Positions 7,380-16,321 of a stretch of DNA of 35,817 nt are shown here, one piece after another. The notes under the pieces were generated by a model. That model did not search any database and was not told where the DNA came from. It was given only the letters and a program-made list of their open reading frames with translations. A program made the position numbers and the translations under genes. This DNA is from Lachnoclostridium sp. An169 (GTDB lineage Bacteria; Bacillota; Clostridia; Lachnospirales; Lachnospiraceae). The first letter of the stretch is position 1. Each line of letters starts with the position of its first letter. The stretch is from the NCBI RefSeq assembly GCF_002160525.1, contig NZ_NFKT01000041.1, forward strand, positions 1 to 35,817. The letters run 5' to 3'.

Positions 7380-7805
7380 GTGGCAGGAGAGATAAAACTA
7401 AGCGCGGAGGAAGTGCTGAAAATCCACGTGCAGTGCGAGGACAGTATGGATGTGAAGGACAGCCGGGACGGATATCTGGCGGTGATACCCATTGTGAGCG
7501 GGACCTTTGAGGGGAAGATCAGCGGAAAGGTCATCCCCGGCGGTGCGGACTGGAGTACGAGGCAGAAAAACGGCGCCCATGTGTTTGCAAAATATCTGCT
7601 CCAGGCGGACAACGGGGAGTATATAGCCGTTGAAAATGAAGGGTTTCTCGGCAATGGACAGGATCCCTGCATCAAGACGGTACCAAAGTTCAATGCGGAT
7701 GAGAACGGGGCATATGCATGGCTGAATTACGGCGTCTATGTGGGGAAGCTTGAGGCGGGAGAAAAACCGTGGCAGGTGGAGATTACAGTTTTTCGCCTGA
7801 ATTAA
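7380..7805 (+). CDS. DUF3237-like protein
   Basis: 141 aa. It matches my recollection of the DUF3237 family: small beta-rich proteins with a conserved GxxxGxVxPGGADW segment (here GKISGKVIPGGADW) and a QNGAxVFAKYLLQ-like strand. The biochemical role is not established. It has no signal peptide or membrane segment. The start is GTG 7380, with AGGAGG ending about 8 bases upstream. It lies between the second esterase and the binding-protein gene, so it probably has an accessory role in the sugar pathway. An AT-rich 8-bp inverted repeat (7806-7813 with 7837-7844) follows it. Confidence 0.75.
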   Translation: MAGEIKLSAEEVLKIHVQCEDSMDVKDSRDGYLAVIPIVSGTFEGKISGKVIPGGADWSTRQKNGAHVFAKYLLQADNGEYIAVENEGFLGNGQDPCIKTVPKFNADENGAYAWLNYGVYVGKLEAGEKPWQVEITVFRLN

Positions 7806-7916
7806 AGAAAAAGTCCTTTTTTTAAAATTTCAGAGTCTTTTTCTAAAGAAAATGGTGTTGAAACAGATTAAGATAGTATCAACAGCAATACTTAAACAAA
7901 AGGAGGATATGTAATT

Positions 7917-9431
7917 ATGAAACGAAAAAAAGTATTGTCACTGGTACTTGCCGGAACTATGATGCTCAGCCTGGCAGCGTGCAGCGGAGGAGCAGGCGGA
8001 GACGGAGATTCCGGAGATGACAGCGGGTATGATCAGGTTACATATGCATACGCGACGTTCAACAACATCCCCACAGAGGAAGACCTGGATGTGGTCGAGG
8101 AAGCGATCAATGAGATTACCAGAGAGAAGATCGGAGTGGAAGTTACATTACGGCCGATTGCCATTTCCGACTACTCAAGCAAGGTGAGCCTTTCCCTTCA
8201 GGGCGGAGAGAAGATTGATGTCTATCAGTCTCTCGGAGATTTCAACAACTATGTGTCAACAGACATGGCTCTGGATCTCACAGATCTGATTGACGAGTAT
8301 GCATCCGGAACAAAAGAGATCGTAGGTGAGGAGTGGCTGCAGGCATGCTCCACGGACGGAAAGATCTACGGTATCCCGACCATGAAACCGGTAGCTCTTA
8401 CCCCGATGCTGGTCTACCGCCAGGATATTGCGGATGCGATCGGAATCGATATGAGCACGGTAAATTCCATCGAAGATGTGACAGCAGTTCTTGAGCAGGT
8501 GAAGGCTTCTTATCCGGATATGATTCCGCTGACAGCGGTACAGACCGGTGAGATCGGTGTTTCCGTGTGCTACGGTGATGTAGATTTCCTCAATGATGAC
8601 AGATATTCACCGGTCGGCGTGCTCATCGGGGACAGCCTGGAAGTACAGGATCTCTACTCTACAGATGAATTTGCAGAACTCTGCCAGCTGGTAAGAGGAT
8701 GGCATGAGGATGGTCTGGTTATGCAGGATGCGGCAACTACGACAAGCGCGGCCGCAGAGACAATGAGTTCCGGAAACTACTTCGGATATATCGCAGCGTA
8801 CAGCTATCCGGAGGCAGATACGGCAGCTTCCCTGGAAGCACAGTGCGGCGGTTATGATATCGGAGCAAAGATCATTGGCGATGCTTATCTGTCAACCGGA
8901 GACATCAACGCGGTAAGCTGGCTGATCGCATCTACTACAGACGTGCCGGAAGCGGCGCTGAAATTCCTTGACCTTACCTATACGGATGAAGACATCATCA
9001 ACCTGCTGATCTATGGTATCGAGGGCAGAGACTATGTGAAGAACGATGACGGAACCGTGGCTTATCCGGAGGGCGAGGATGCTTCTACTGTTCCGTATAC
9101 AGCACAGCTGAGCTGCGGTACTCTGGGCAACTACTTCAAGATGTATCCGCTGGTAGGAACCGACCCGGCATCCCTTGACTGGGAACTGGAGCAGAACCAG
9201 ACAGCCGCAACTTCGCCGGCTATGGGATTCACCTTTGATTCTTCATCCGTGAAGAGCCAGTACACAGCGGTAAAGAATGTGATCTCCCAGTACCTGCCTG
9301 GCCTGATCTGCGGAAGTCTTGATCCGGACACGGAGATCGACAAATTTGTTCAGGCGCTGAACGACGCAGGCTATCAGGATATCCTGAATGCAAAACAGGA
9401 ACAGCTTGACGCATGGGCTGAGGCAAACTAG
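7917..9431 (+). CDS. ABC transporter extracellular sugar-binding lipoprotein (LplA-like)
   Basis: 504 aa. It has a basic N-terminus, a hydrophobic stretch and the lipobox LAAC (Cys22), so it is a lipoprotein exported by Sec and anchored outside the membrane. A Gly/Ser/Asp-rich tether follows. The rest matches the family 1 solute-binding fold of LplA-type proteins that work with LplB/LplC permeases. AGGAGG lies about 8 bases upstream of the ATG. It captures the sugar substrate for the permeases encoded immediately downstream. An intercistronic hairpin at 9462-9497 probably keeps its transcript more abundant than the permease part. The ligand is unknown; the locus suggests a sucrose-related ester. 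Confidence 0.93.
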   Translation: MKRKKVLSLVLAGTMMLSLAACSGGAGGDGDSGDDSGYDQVTYAYATFNNIPTEEDLDVVEEAINEITREKIGVEVTLRPIAISDYSSKVSLSLQGGEKIDVYQSLGDFNNYVSTDMALDLTDLIDEYASGTKEIVGEEWLQACSTDGKIYGIPTMKPVALTPMLVYRQDIADAIGIDMSTVNSIEDVTAVLEQVKASYPDMIPLTAVQTGEIGVSVCYGDVDFLNDDRYSPVGVLIGDSLEVQDLYSTDEFAELCQLVRGWHEDGLVMQDAATTTSAAAETMSSGNYFGYIAAYSYPEADTAASLEAQCGGYDIGAKIIGDAYLSTGDINAVSWLIASTTDVPEAALKFLDLTYTDEDIINLLIYGIEGRDYVKNDDGTVAYPEGEDASTVPYTAQLSCGTLGNYFKMYPLVGTDPASLDWELEQNQTAATSPAMGFTFDSSSVKSQYTAVKNVISQYLPGLICGSLDPDTEIDKFVQALNDAGYQDILNAKQEQLDAWAEAN

Positions 9432-9461
9432 GCACAGATAAACATAGTTTTGTAATCGAAT

Positions 9462-9497
9462 GCCGGGGCGTAAGGAAATTATTCCTGTGACCCCGGC
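9462..9497 (+). promoter_or_regulatory. Intercistronic hairpin between binding protein and permeases
   Basis: GCCGGGG 9462-9468 pairs with CCCCGGC 9491-9497, with an inner AGGAA/TTCCT helix (9473-9477 with 9482-9486). There is no T-run, so it is more likely a transcript-stabilising or processing hairpin than a full terminator. Such hairpins are usual after binding-protein genes that need higher expression. Confidence 0.65.
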
Positions 9498-9522
9498 GTT
9501 TATAAGAGTGGAGGAAGATTAT

Positions 9523-10452
9523 ATGCCAACAACAAAGACTACGGGGAAAAAGAAAAGATTCCGTAACCTTCCCCTTACGCTGATCGCTCTTCCGGGCATT
9601 ATCTATCTGGTGATCAATAACTATATTCCTATGTTCGGAGTGTTCCTTGCGTTTAAAGATTACAGTCTGGTAAAAGGTATTTTCGGAAGTGACTGGAGCG
9701 GATTCGCCAACTTCGAGTTCCTTTTCCGGACAAAAGACGCCTGGATCATGACAAGAAATACAATCCTCTATAACCTCGGATTCATCATAATCGGAACAGT
9801 ATGTGCGATTGCAGTTGCCATTATGATGTGTGAGCTGGGAAAAAAGGTAAGAGTAAAATTCTTCCAGGCGTTCCTGCTCCTGCCGAACCTGCTTTCCTGG
9901 GTTGTCATCGGATTTATCGTCTATGCGTTTTTAAACGCGGACACAGGATTTGTAAACAACAGTATTCTCAGGACGCTGGGGATCGATCCGGTATCCTGGT
10001 ATTCCACGACAGGACCGTGGCCTGCGATCATCATCATCGTTTACCTGTGGAAGAATATCGGATACCAGTCCATCGTGTACATGGCGGCAATATCCGGAAT
10101 CGACAAATCGATCTATGAGGCAGCTGCAATCGACGGAGCCACAAAGATGCAGCAGATCTTCCGCATCACACTGCCGATGCTGAAATCTACGGTAGTCACC
10201 CTGACGCTGATGAGTATCGGAAGAATCTTCTACTCCGATTTCGGTCTGTTCTATCAGGTGCCGCAGAACTCGGGAGCGCTGTTTAACGTGACGCAGACCA
10301 TTGATACATACGTGTACCGCGGCCTGATGGAGTTAAACGATGTGGGAATGTCCGCAGCAGCCGGACTGTATCAGTCTCTTGTCGGATTTATCTTAGTGCT
10401 TGCAGCCAACTTTATCGTGCGTAAGGTTGACGCTGACAACGCACTGTTCTAG
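9523..10452 (+). CDS. ABC sugar transporter permease (LplB/COG4209 type)
   Basis: 309 aa with about six hydrophobic transmembrane segments. It has the inner-membrane EAA loop in the form YEAAAIDGATKMQQIFRITLP, which contacts the ATPase, and the NNYIPMFGVFLAFKDY start typical of LplB permeases. ATG 9523 is preferred to the longer frame from 9460, because GGAGG sits about 9 bases upstream of it and the longer version would translate through the hairpin at 9462-9497. It pairs with the next permease; the stop is 13 bp before the next ATG. No ATP-binding subunit is encoded nearby, which is common for such loci in Firmicutes that share an MsmK-type ATPase. Confidence 0.94.
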   Translation: MPTTKTTGKKKRFRNLPLTLIALPGIIYLVINNYIPMFGVFLAFKDYSLVKGIFGSDWSGFANFEFLFRTKDAWIMTRNTILYNLGFIIIGTVCAIAVAIMMCELGKKVRVKFFQAFLLLPNLLSWVVIGFIVYAFLNADTGFVNNSILRTLGIDPVSWYSTTGPWPAIIIIVYLWKNIGYQSIVYMAAISGIDKSIYEAAAIDGATKMQQIFRITLPMLKSTVVTLTLMSIGRIFYSDFGLFYQVPQNSGALFNVTQTIDTYVYRGLMELNDVGMSAAAGLYQSLVGFILVLAANFIVRKVDADNALF

Positions 10453-10465
10453 GAGGTGCCGGAAA

Positions 10466-11350
10466 ATGACAGAGAGCAAATCATTTAACAGAGTGGCCAC
10501 GATAATTCTTACTATCCTCGTGGTGATCGCGATGCTGCCGATCCTGCTGATCGTCATCGCATCCTTTACCGAGGAAAATGCACTGGTCAGAAACGGCTAT
10601 ACTTTCCTTCCGGAAGCGCTGAGCCTGGATGCTTATTACTATATGGTGAAACAGGGATTCGTCATCGTGCGTGCCTATGGAGTGTCCTTCTTTGTAACAC
10701 TTTTCGGTACATGTGTCAGCGTAATCCTGACCACCATGCTTGCCTACCCGATGTCGAGAAGATCCTACAAATACCGCAATATTCTGGCGTTTTTCGTATT
10801 CTTTACGATGCTGTTTTCCGGTGGTATTGTACCGTCCTACATCATGTGGAGCCAGATCTTCCACATCAGAGACACGATCTGGGCGCTGATCATACCGAAC
10901 TATCTGGTTACGGCGTTCAATGTAATCCTGGTGAAGAACTATTTCCAGAACAGCGTACCGGAGTCGCTGGTTGAGGCGGCGAGAATCGACGGTGCCGGCG
11001 AACTGAAGATCTATATCAGAGTCATGCTTCCGCTTGCGATTCCGACAGTGGCGACAATCAGCCTTTTCACGGGAATCACCTACTGGAACGACTGGACCAA
11101 CGCTCTGTACTATGTGGACAATGAGAAACTGTACAGCATCCAGCAGCTCCTGATGAAGATCATGAACAACATCCAGGCACTCCAGTCCAGTTCAAACGCG
11201 TCCCTTCTGGGAACCGGAACGGTGGATCTGCCGAGCACCTCAGTGCGTATGGCAATGGCGGTAATCGGAATTCTTCCGATCGTAGTCATCTATCCGTTCC
11301 TTCAGAAATATCTGGTCAAGGGTGTTATTGTCGGAGCTGTCAAAGGCTGA
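10466..11350 (+). CDS. ABC sugar transporter permease (LplC/COG0395 type)
   Basis: 294 aa, six predicted membrane spans. The EAA motif appears as VEAARIDGAGELKIYIRVMLPLAIP, split over the usual cytoplasmic loop, and the C-terminus ends PFLQKYLVKGVIVGAVKG, characteristic of this carbohydrate-permease family. ATG 10466 has AGGAGGTG upstream; the longer frame from 10400 would overlap the preceding permease and lacks a ribosome binding site. With the previous gene it forms the membrane channel of a sugar ABC importer fed by the lipoprotein at 7917-9431. Confidence 0.94.
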   Translation: MTESKSFNRVATIILTILVVIAMLPILLIVIASFTEENALVRNGYTFLPEALSLDAYYYMVKQGFVIVRAYGVSFFVTLFGTCVSVILTTMLAYPMSRRSYKYRNILAFFVFFTMLFSGGIVPSYIMWSQIFHIRDTIWALIIPNYLVTAFNVILVKNYFQNSVPESLVEAARIDGAGELKIYIRVMLPLAIPTVATISLFTGITYWNDWTNALYYVDNEKLYSIQQLLMKIMNNIQALQSSSNASLLGTGTVDLPSTSVRMAMAVIGILPIVVIYPFLQKYLVKGVIVGAVKG

Positions 11351-11391
11351 TATGCTGCCGGCAGAAGAGTAAATAAAACAGGGTTTGGGAA

Positions 11392-11428
11392 GATACAGTT
11401 CACGCCGGGGGCCGGGGTGGACTGTATC
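11392..11428 (+). promoter_or_regulatory. Intercistronic hairpin downstream of permeases
   Basis: A 12-bp stem (11392-11403 with 11417-11428, one G-U pair) encloses a GC-rich loop and is followed by only TTT. It could be a weak terminator or an mRNA-stabilising structure separating transport genes from the following enzymes. The next ribosome binding site (AAGGAG) begins about 10 bases later. Confidence 0.55.
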
Positions 11429-11448
11429 TTTCAGATAAGGAGAATGAT

Positions 11449-12246
11449 ATGGCAAATTTACAGGTAACTTATTTCTCACCTTCTATCATGCGTTTTACAA
11501 CATTTCAGATGGCTCTGCCGAACGACACGCCGCCGGCGATGAAGGAGAATAACAGGCATTATGACCGGCCCATGAAGACGCTTTTTCTGCTCCATGGATT
11601 TTCCGGGTGCTCTGTGGACTGGGTGACGGGAAGCCTGATCAATGAACTGGCAGGCAGGTACAACCTGGCGGTAGTCATGCCCTCCGGGGATAACAGCTTC
11701 TACCTGAACGGAGCCGGAAGCTGCAATAAGTACGAAGATTTTCTCTGCGGGGACCTGGTCGCATATATAAGGGATACATTCGGTCTGGCGAAAACGCCGG
11801 AAGATACCGTCATCGGGGGTCTCTCCATGGGCGGTTTCGGCGCGATCCACAGCGGTCTTGCGCATCCGGATGTGTTCGGAAAAATGTTCGGGCTGTCATC
11901 CGCGCTGATCTGTGATACAATTCAGGGTATGAAACCCGGAAGCGCGGACGGTATTGCAGACTATGACTATTACCGGCAGGTGTTCGGTGATCTGGACCAC
12001 CTGGATGAAAGCCCGAAGAATCCCAAATACCTTGTAAAGCAGCGCGTGGCAAAGGGAGAGAAGATCCGCCCCGTGTTCATGGCCTGCGGCAGCGAGGATT
12101 TCCTCATTGAAAACAACCGGGATTTCCATGAGTTTCTGGTAAAACACGGCGTGGATGTGACTTACCGGGAGAGCCCGGGAGTCCATGAGTGGAAGTTCTG
12201 GAACGAATATATCGAACCCGCCATCGAGTGGGCTCTGGAGAAATAG
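11449..12246 (+). CDS. CE1-like alpha/beta-hydrolase esterase (third of the locus)
   Basis: 265 aa. It belongs to the same PF00756 family as the gene at 5278-6108. FLLHGFSG forms the oxyanion region, GLSMGGFGA gives Ser126, CGSEDFL Asp217 and PGVHEWKFW His246, so the triad is complete. It has no signal peptide. AAGGAG precedes the ATG. As the third esterase in one locus it may remove a different acyl group or act at a different position than the other two. It is followed 18 bp later by the Nif3-like gene. Confidence 0.9.
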   Translation: MANLQVTYFSPSIMRFTTFQMALPNDTPPAMKENNRHYDRPMKTLFLLHGFSGCSVDWVTGSLINELAGRYNLAVVMPSGDNSFYLNGAGSCNKYEDFLCGDLVAYIRDTFGLAKTPEDTVIGGLSMGGFGAIHSGLAHPDVFGKMFGLSSALICDTIQGMKPGSADGIADYDYYRQVFGDLDHLDESPKNPKYLVKQRVAKGEKIRPVFMACGSEDFLIENNRDFHEFLVKHGVDVTYRESPGVHEWKFWNEYIEPAIEWALEK

Positions 12247-12264
12247 AAAGGAAGGACTGGGAAT

Positions 12265-13125
12265 ATGAAAATACAGGAAGTAATTGACAGAATTTTAGCA
12301 TACCATCCACAGTTCCCGGCGGATTACGCAGGATGCGACGGCTTCAAATGCGGCGATCCCCAGGCAGAGTGTACAGGTGTTATCACGGCGATCAGCGCCA
12401 CCATCGATGTGATCAGGACGGCCATTGAGAAAAACTGCAACCTGATCGTGGTTCACGAGCCGACGTTCTACTCCACTCCGGATTACGCGGGCTGGAGGGC
12501 AGATTTTAAAAATGAAGTCTATGAGGAGAAGGCAAAGCTCTTAAGCGACCATGGTATCTGCGTGTGGCGCGACCATGACCATATGCATGCCCATCAGCCG
12601 GACGGTATCTTTACCGGTGTGATCAAATGGATGGGATGGGAGCAGTACCAGAAGCCGGTTCCGGAAGGAATTCCGTTTTCCTTCTATTTTGAAATTCCGG
12701 AGACTACGGTAAAAGATATGGGCGAGCTGCTCAAGGAGAAGCTGCGGCTGAACGGTCTGCGCTATATCGGCGATCCGGACGGCGTGATCCGTAAGATTGC
12801 CCTGGTGGGACATCTCTGTGTCAACGCGTTCGGCACGGACCACGAGGACGAGAACGGCTACCTTCACGAGTACGCCACCGAGGTGATCCGCCTCATGGAG
12901 AACGGCGTGGATGCCATCATTCCGGGCGAGGTCATCGACTGGACGGCAGTCTCCTATATCCGTGACGCGCATATGCTGGGAAAGAACAAGACCATTTATA
13001 ATGTAGGCCACTATAACTGGGAAGAACCGGGCATGTGGTATGCGCAGCAGTGGATCCAGGAGCTGGTGGGAAATGAAGTACCGGTTATCTTTGTACCGGC
13101 GGGAGATATCTACCAGTTTATGTAA
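12265..13125 (+). CDS. Nif3-like (DUF34/NIF3 family) dinuclear metal-centre protein
   Basis: 286 aa. The segment GVITAISATIDVIRTAIEKN followed by LIVVHEPTFY corresponds to the metal-binding core of Nif3/YqfO proteins (usually ...H-H-P...). Further His-rich segments (RDHDHMHAHQPD) and GHYNWEEPG near the C-terminus supply more ligands. The second His of the usual HH pair is Glu here. Nif3 proteins form toroidal hexamers with two metals per subunit; their reaction is not established, though cyclohydrolase-like or phosphatase roles have been suggested. Its place between an esterase and sucrose phosphorylase suggests a metal-dependent hydrolase for a pathway metabolite, which is inference. Confidence 0.75.
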   Translation: MKIQEVIDRILAYHPQFPADYAGCDGFKCGDPQAECTGVITAISATIDVIRTAIEKNCNLIVVHEPTFYSTPDYAGWRADFKNEVYEEKAKLLSDHGICVWRDHDHMHAHQPDGIFTGVIKWMGWEQYQKPVPEGIPFSFYFEIPETTVKDMGELLKEKLRLNGLRYIGDPDGVIRKIALVGHLCVNAFGTDHEDENGYLHEYATEVIRLMENGVDAIIPGEVIDWTAVSYIRDAHMLGKNKTIYNVGHYNWEEPGMWYAQQWIQELVGNEVPVIFVPAGDIYQFM

Positions 13126-13152
13126 AACAGAACATACAGGAGGAGATCAGCG

Positions 13153-14550
13153 ATGAAGAATCAGGTAATGCTTATTACTTACGGCGACAGCCTGGGGAGA
13201 AATTTCCGGGAACTGGAAGAGATTATGGACAGATACTATAAAGGGGCAGTGGGAAGCATACATATTCTTCCGTTCTTCCCCTCCTCTGCCGACCGGGGAT
13301 TCGCCCCGCTGCGGTATGACACTGTGGATGAGAAATTCGGAGACTTTACGGATATAGAGCGGCTGGGAAAGAAATACGATCTCGCCTGTGATTTTATGGT
13401 GAACCATATATCGGCGCAGTCGGAGTATTACCGGGATTTTCAGGAGAAGAAAGAGAACTCCCCGTATAAAGACATGTTTATCCGCTGGGAGAAATTCTGG
13501 GGAGGGGAGCCCACCTGGGAGCAGGTGGATAAAATCTACAAGAGAAAGCCGAAAGCTCCCTGTGTGGATATCACCTTTGCCGACGGAACCACGGAAAAGC
13601 TCTGGTGTACATTTTCCGAGGAGCAGATCGACCTGAACGTGGAGGCGCCGGTGACGCAGAAATTTATCGATGACACGATCCGTTTCCTCTGCACCCACGG
13701 AATCTCCATGATCCGTCTGGATGCGTTTGCCTACGCGGTGAAGAAGAAGGACACAAGCTGCTTCTTCGTGGAGCCGGAGATGTGGGAGCTCATGGAGCGG
13801 ATCGCGAAGACTGCCGCAGAGTATCAGGTGGAACTGCTCCCCGAGATCCACGAGCACTATTCCATCCAGATGAAACTGGCGGAAAAAGGGTACTGGGTCT
13901 ATGATTTTGCCCTGCCCATGCTCGTGCTCCATGCCCTGTATTCCCACCGGGGCGACCGTCTGAAACACTGGCTTGACATCTGTCCGAGAAAGCAGATGAC
14001 CACTCTGGACACCCACGACGGCATCGGCGTGGTGGATGTGGTGGATCTGCTCACACCGGAGGAGATTGAGGAGACAAAGGAAAATCTTTATGCCCGGGGC
14101 GCCAATGTGAAGAAGAAATACAGCAGCGAGGAGTATAACAACCTGGACATTTACCAGATCAACTGTACGTTCTACTCTGCCCTTGGAAACCGGGACGACG
14201 CCTATCTTCTGGCAAGAGCGATCCAGTTCTTCGCACCGGGAATTCCTCAGGTCTATTATGTGGGCATGCTCGCAGGGGAGAACGATCTGGAGCTTCTCGA
14301 GGCGACAAAAGAGGGAAGGAATATCAACAGGCACTACTATTCCGTGGAGGAAGTGGAAGAGAACCTGAAACGTCCGGTCGTGCAGAAACTCCGGGATCTT
14401 ATGCGGTTCCGCAGCGAGTGCCCGGCGTTTGACGGCGAGTGCATCTGCGAGGCGGAAGGGACAAAGCTGAGAATCGAGAGAAACAACGGAGAAGTAAAAG
14501 CAGTTCTGGAGGCAGACCTTGAAAGCTACGAATTCACAATCCATCATTAA
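13153..14550 (+). CDS. Sucrose phosphorylase (GH13 subfamily 18)
   Basis: 465 aa, close to the family length (about 480-505). It should cleave sucrose with phosphate to alpha-glucose 1-phosphate and fructose (EC 2.4.1.7). By comparison with the Bifidobacterium enzyme, MIRLDAFAY holds the nucleophile Asp190, LPEIHEHY the acid/base Glu231, and TLDTHDGIG the stabilising Asp289. LDIYQIN (Asp332, Gln335) matches the fructose-site loop of true sucrose phosphorylases. QVYYVGMLAGENDLELL is typical of the subfamily. It has no signal peptide. AGGAGGAG lies 7 bases before the ATG. A close relative acting on another glucoside cannot be excluded. Its 3' end overlaps the sensor kinase start by 32 bp. Confidence 0.93.
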   Translation: MKNQVMLITYGDSLGRNFRELEEIMDRYYKGAVGSIHILPFFPSSADRGFAPLRYDTVDEKFGDFTDIERLGKKYDLACDFMVNHISAQSEYYRDFQEKKENSPYKDMFIRWEKFWGGEPTWEQVDKIYKRKPKAPCVDITFADGTTEKLWCTFSEEQIDLNVEAPVTQKFIDDTIRFLCTHGISMIRLDAFAYAVKKKDTSCFFVEPEMWELMERIAKTAAEYQVELLPEIHEHYSIQMKLAEKGYWVYDFALPMLVLHALYSHRGDRLKHWLDICPRKQMTTLDTHDGIGVVDVVDLLTPEEIEETKENLYARGANVKKKYSSEEYNNLDIYQINCTFYSALGNRDDAYLLARAIQFFAPGIPQVYYVGMLAGENDLELLEATKEGRNINRHYYSVEEVEENLKRPVVQKLRDLMRFRSECPAFDGECICEAEGTKLRIERNNGEVKAVLEADLESYEFTIHH

Positions 14551-16306
14551 AAAGACAGTCCGGCTCCTGGGAATCCAGTGTATGCTCCTCCTGACCGTCC
14601 TCGTGGCGTTCCTGGCGGTAATCTATCATACGGCTTCGGAAAATCTGGAGACAAGCGCCCGTAACCTGATCGAGGTATACGGGCGAAGTCTTCAGATCAC
14701 AATGGAAAAAGTGGATACCATGCTGGAACAGCTGATGTACAACAACAGTACGTATACACTTCTGCAGAGTGAGAGCGAATCTGTCCGGTACTATGCGTCG
14801 GTGGAACTGAATGAAATCATTGCCAATTCTGCGGCTTACGCAAGTTATGTGGACGCGGTGGTTGTCGCGGAAGCAGAGTATGGCACCTGTCTGTATTTTG
14901 ACAACGACAAACTTTCTCTGGAGGAACAGCACGCGGTGAATGATTTCACCATGAGCCTCGCTGAGAAGGGAAGCATGCGGTCCAGATGGAGTGTGAATGA
15001 AATCGGCGGCAGGCCTTATGTCTACAAAATGTATGTGTGGAACGATGAGGCGGTGGCCGTGTATATTGCCGCGGAGAATTTCATGGATGTGACAGCGGAG
15101 GAAACCATCGACGGAACAACAATGATTCTCACGGACGAAGAGTCCGTGGTGTGGGACATACAGGGAGTGCGGGAAGACATTCAGACAGTTGGAGAGCCCC
15201 TCAGGGAGGTCTCCTCTTTTGCGTTTGTATCGGAAAGCTACGAACTGGAAAACGGGCTGGTCCTGCAGGAGTACGTCAGCCGCAGCGCCATTATCAGCCA
15301 GTTCAGCATCAGTATGGCGGTGGTATTTCTGATTATCGTGATTCTGGGATTCTTCACCTATCATCTGGTGGGGTATATCTACCGGCAGATCATTCATCCG
15401 ATTCATGATATGCAGGAAAACATGGAAAAGATCCAACAGGGAGATACAGAGCTCCGCATCCGCGGGCAGTATGGAGGAAGGGAGTTCATCACCCTCCGGG
15501 ATACCTTCAACCACCTGATGGATGAGATCATGAACCTGAAAATCGAGGGGTACGAGAAGCAGCTTGATCTTCAGGAGGCGGAGCTCAGAGCGGTAAAACT
15601 GCAGATCCGTCCCCATTTCTTCCTGAATGCCATGACCACGATCTCCTCGCTGAGCCAGCAGGGACAGAATGACCGGATCACCGCGTATATCAGTGCTCTC
15701 TCCAAGAATATCCGCTACATGTTCCGCAGCGGGCTTCACACGGTACCGCTGTCGGAAGAGATCAAGCATGTGGAAAATTATTTTGAGATGCAGGAGATGA
15801 AATACCCGGATAGCGTCTTCTATAATATCGAGATTGATCCGGAGGCACAGGACTGGCCGGTGCCCCAGATGCTGATTCACACGATCATTGAAAATGAGTA
15901 TAAATATGCCGTAAATGTGGATCAGATGCTCACTATCCTGATCAAGGGGACAGTCTGGGAGAATGAAGGGGAGAAGCTGCTTTTCCTTGAAATTGAAGAC
16001 GACGGGGAAGGCTACCCGGAGGATGTGCTGGAACAGTTCGGCGCCGCGCGGGAGAATGAGAGCGATTCCGCACAGCAGCCGGGCAGCGGGCAGCAGTCAG
16101 GCGGCGGACGGCGCGGCAGGGACGCATCCCGCGGGAAAGACGGAAGCCGTGTGGGGCTGTGGAGTCTGCGGAAGATGATGGCACTGATGTATGAGAGAGA
16201 CGATCTATTTACGATAAGAAATATAGAGCCTCACGGGTGTAAAAATACATTTATTATTCCGCAGAAGCCGGTGCATGAAGTGCGGGAGACAAACGATACG
16301 GAATAA
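14519..16306 (+). CDS. YesM-type sensor histidine kinase
   Basis: 595 aa. It has membrane spans at about 17-37 and 259-281 flanking an extracytoplasmic sensor, a HAMP domain at about 282-338, a His_kinase domain with the phospho-acceptor in LQIRPHFFLN (His366), and an HATPase_c domain with IIENEYKY and DDGEGYP. Between the G boxes is a 35-residue Gly/Ser/Arg/Gln insertion (about 505-540), unusual for this family. The start is TTG 14519 with GGAGG six bases upstream, overlapping the sucrose phosphorylase end by 32 bp, so translation is likely coupled. With the following AraC-type response regulator it should sense an extracellular sugar signal for this locus. Confidence 0.93.
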   Translation: MKATNSQSIIKKTVRLLGIQCMLLLTVLVAFLAVIYHTASENLETSARNLIEVYGRSLQITMEKVDTMLEQLMYNNSTYTLLQSESESVRYYASVELNEIIANSAAYASYVDAVVVAEAEYGTCLYFDNDKLSLEEQHAVNDFTMSLAEKGSMRSRWSVNEIGGRPYVYKMYVWNDEAVAVYIAAENFMDVTAEETIDGTTMILTDEESVVWDIQGVREDIQTVGEPLREVSSFAFVSESYELENGLVLQEYVSRSAIISQFSISMAVVFLIIVILGFFTYHLVGYIYRQIIHPIHDMQENMEKIQQGDTELRIRGQYGGREFITLRDTFNHLMDEIMNLKIEGYEKQLDLQEAELRAVKLQIRPHFFLNAMTTISSLSQQGQNDRITAYISALSKNIRYMFRSGLHTVPLSEEIKHVENYFEMQEMKYPDSVFYNIEIDPEAQDWPVPQMLIHTIIENEYKYAVNVDQMLTILIKGTVWENEGEKLLFLEIEDDGEGYPEDVLEQFGAARENESDSAQQPGSGQQSGGGRRGRDASRGKDGSRVGLWSLRKMMALMYERDDLFTIRNIEPHGCKNTFIIPQKPVHEVRETNDTE

Positions 16307-16321
16307 CTGGGGGAAGAGAGA

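Noticed and set aside
13147..14547. 466-aa minus-strand open frame across the sucrose phosphorylase
   Set aside because: It is an antisense shadow of a gene with complete catalytic motifs and a good ribosome binding site.
14534..15880. 448-aa minus-strand open frame across the sensor kinase
   Set aside because: It is the antisense shadow of a well-supported YesM-type kinase; no domain or start signal.
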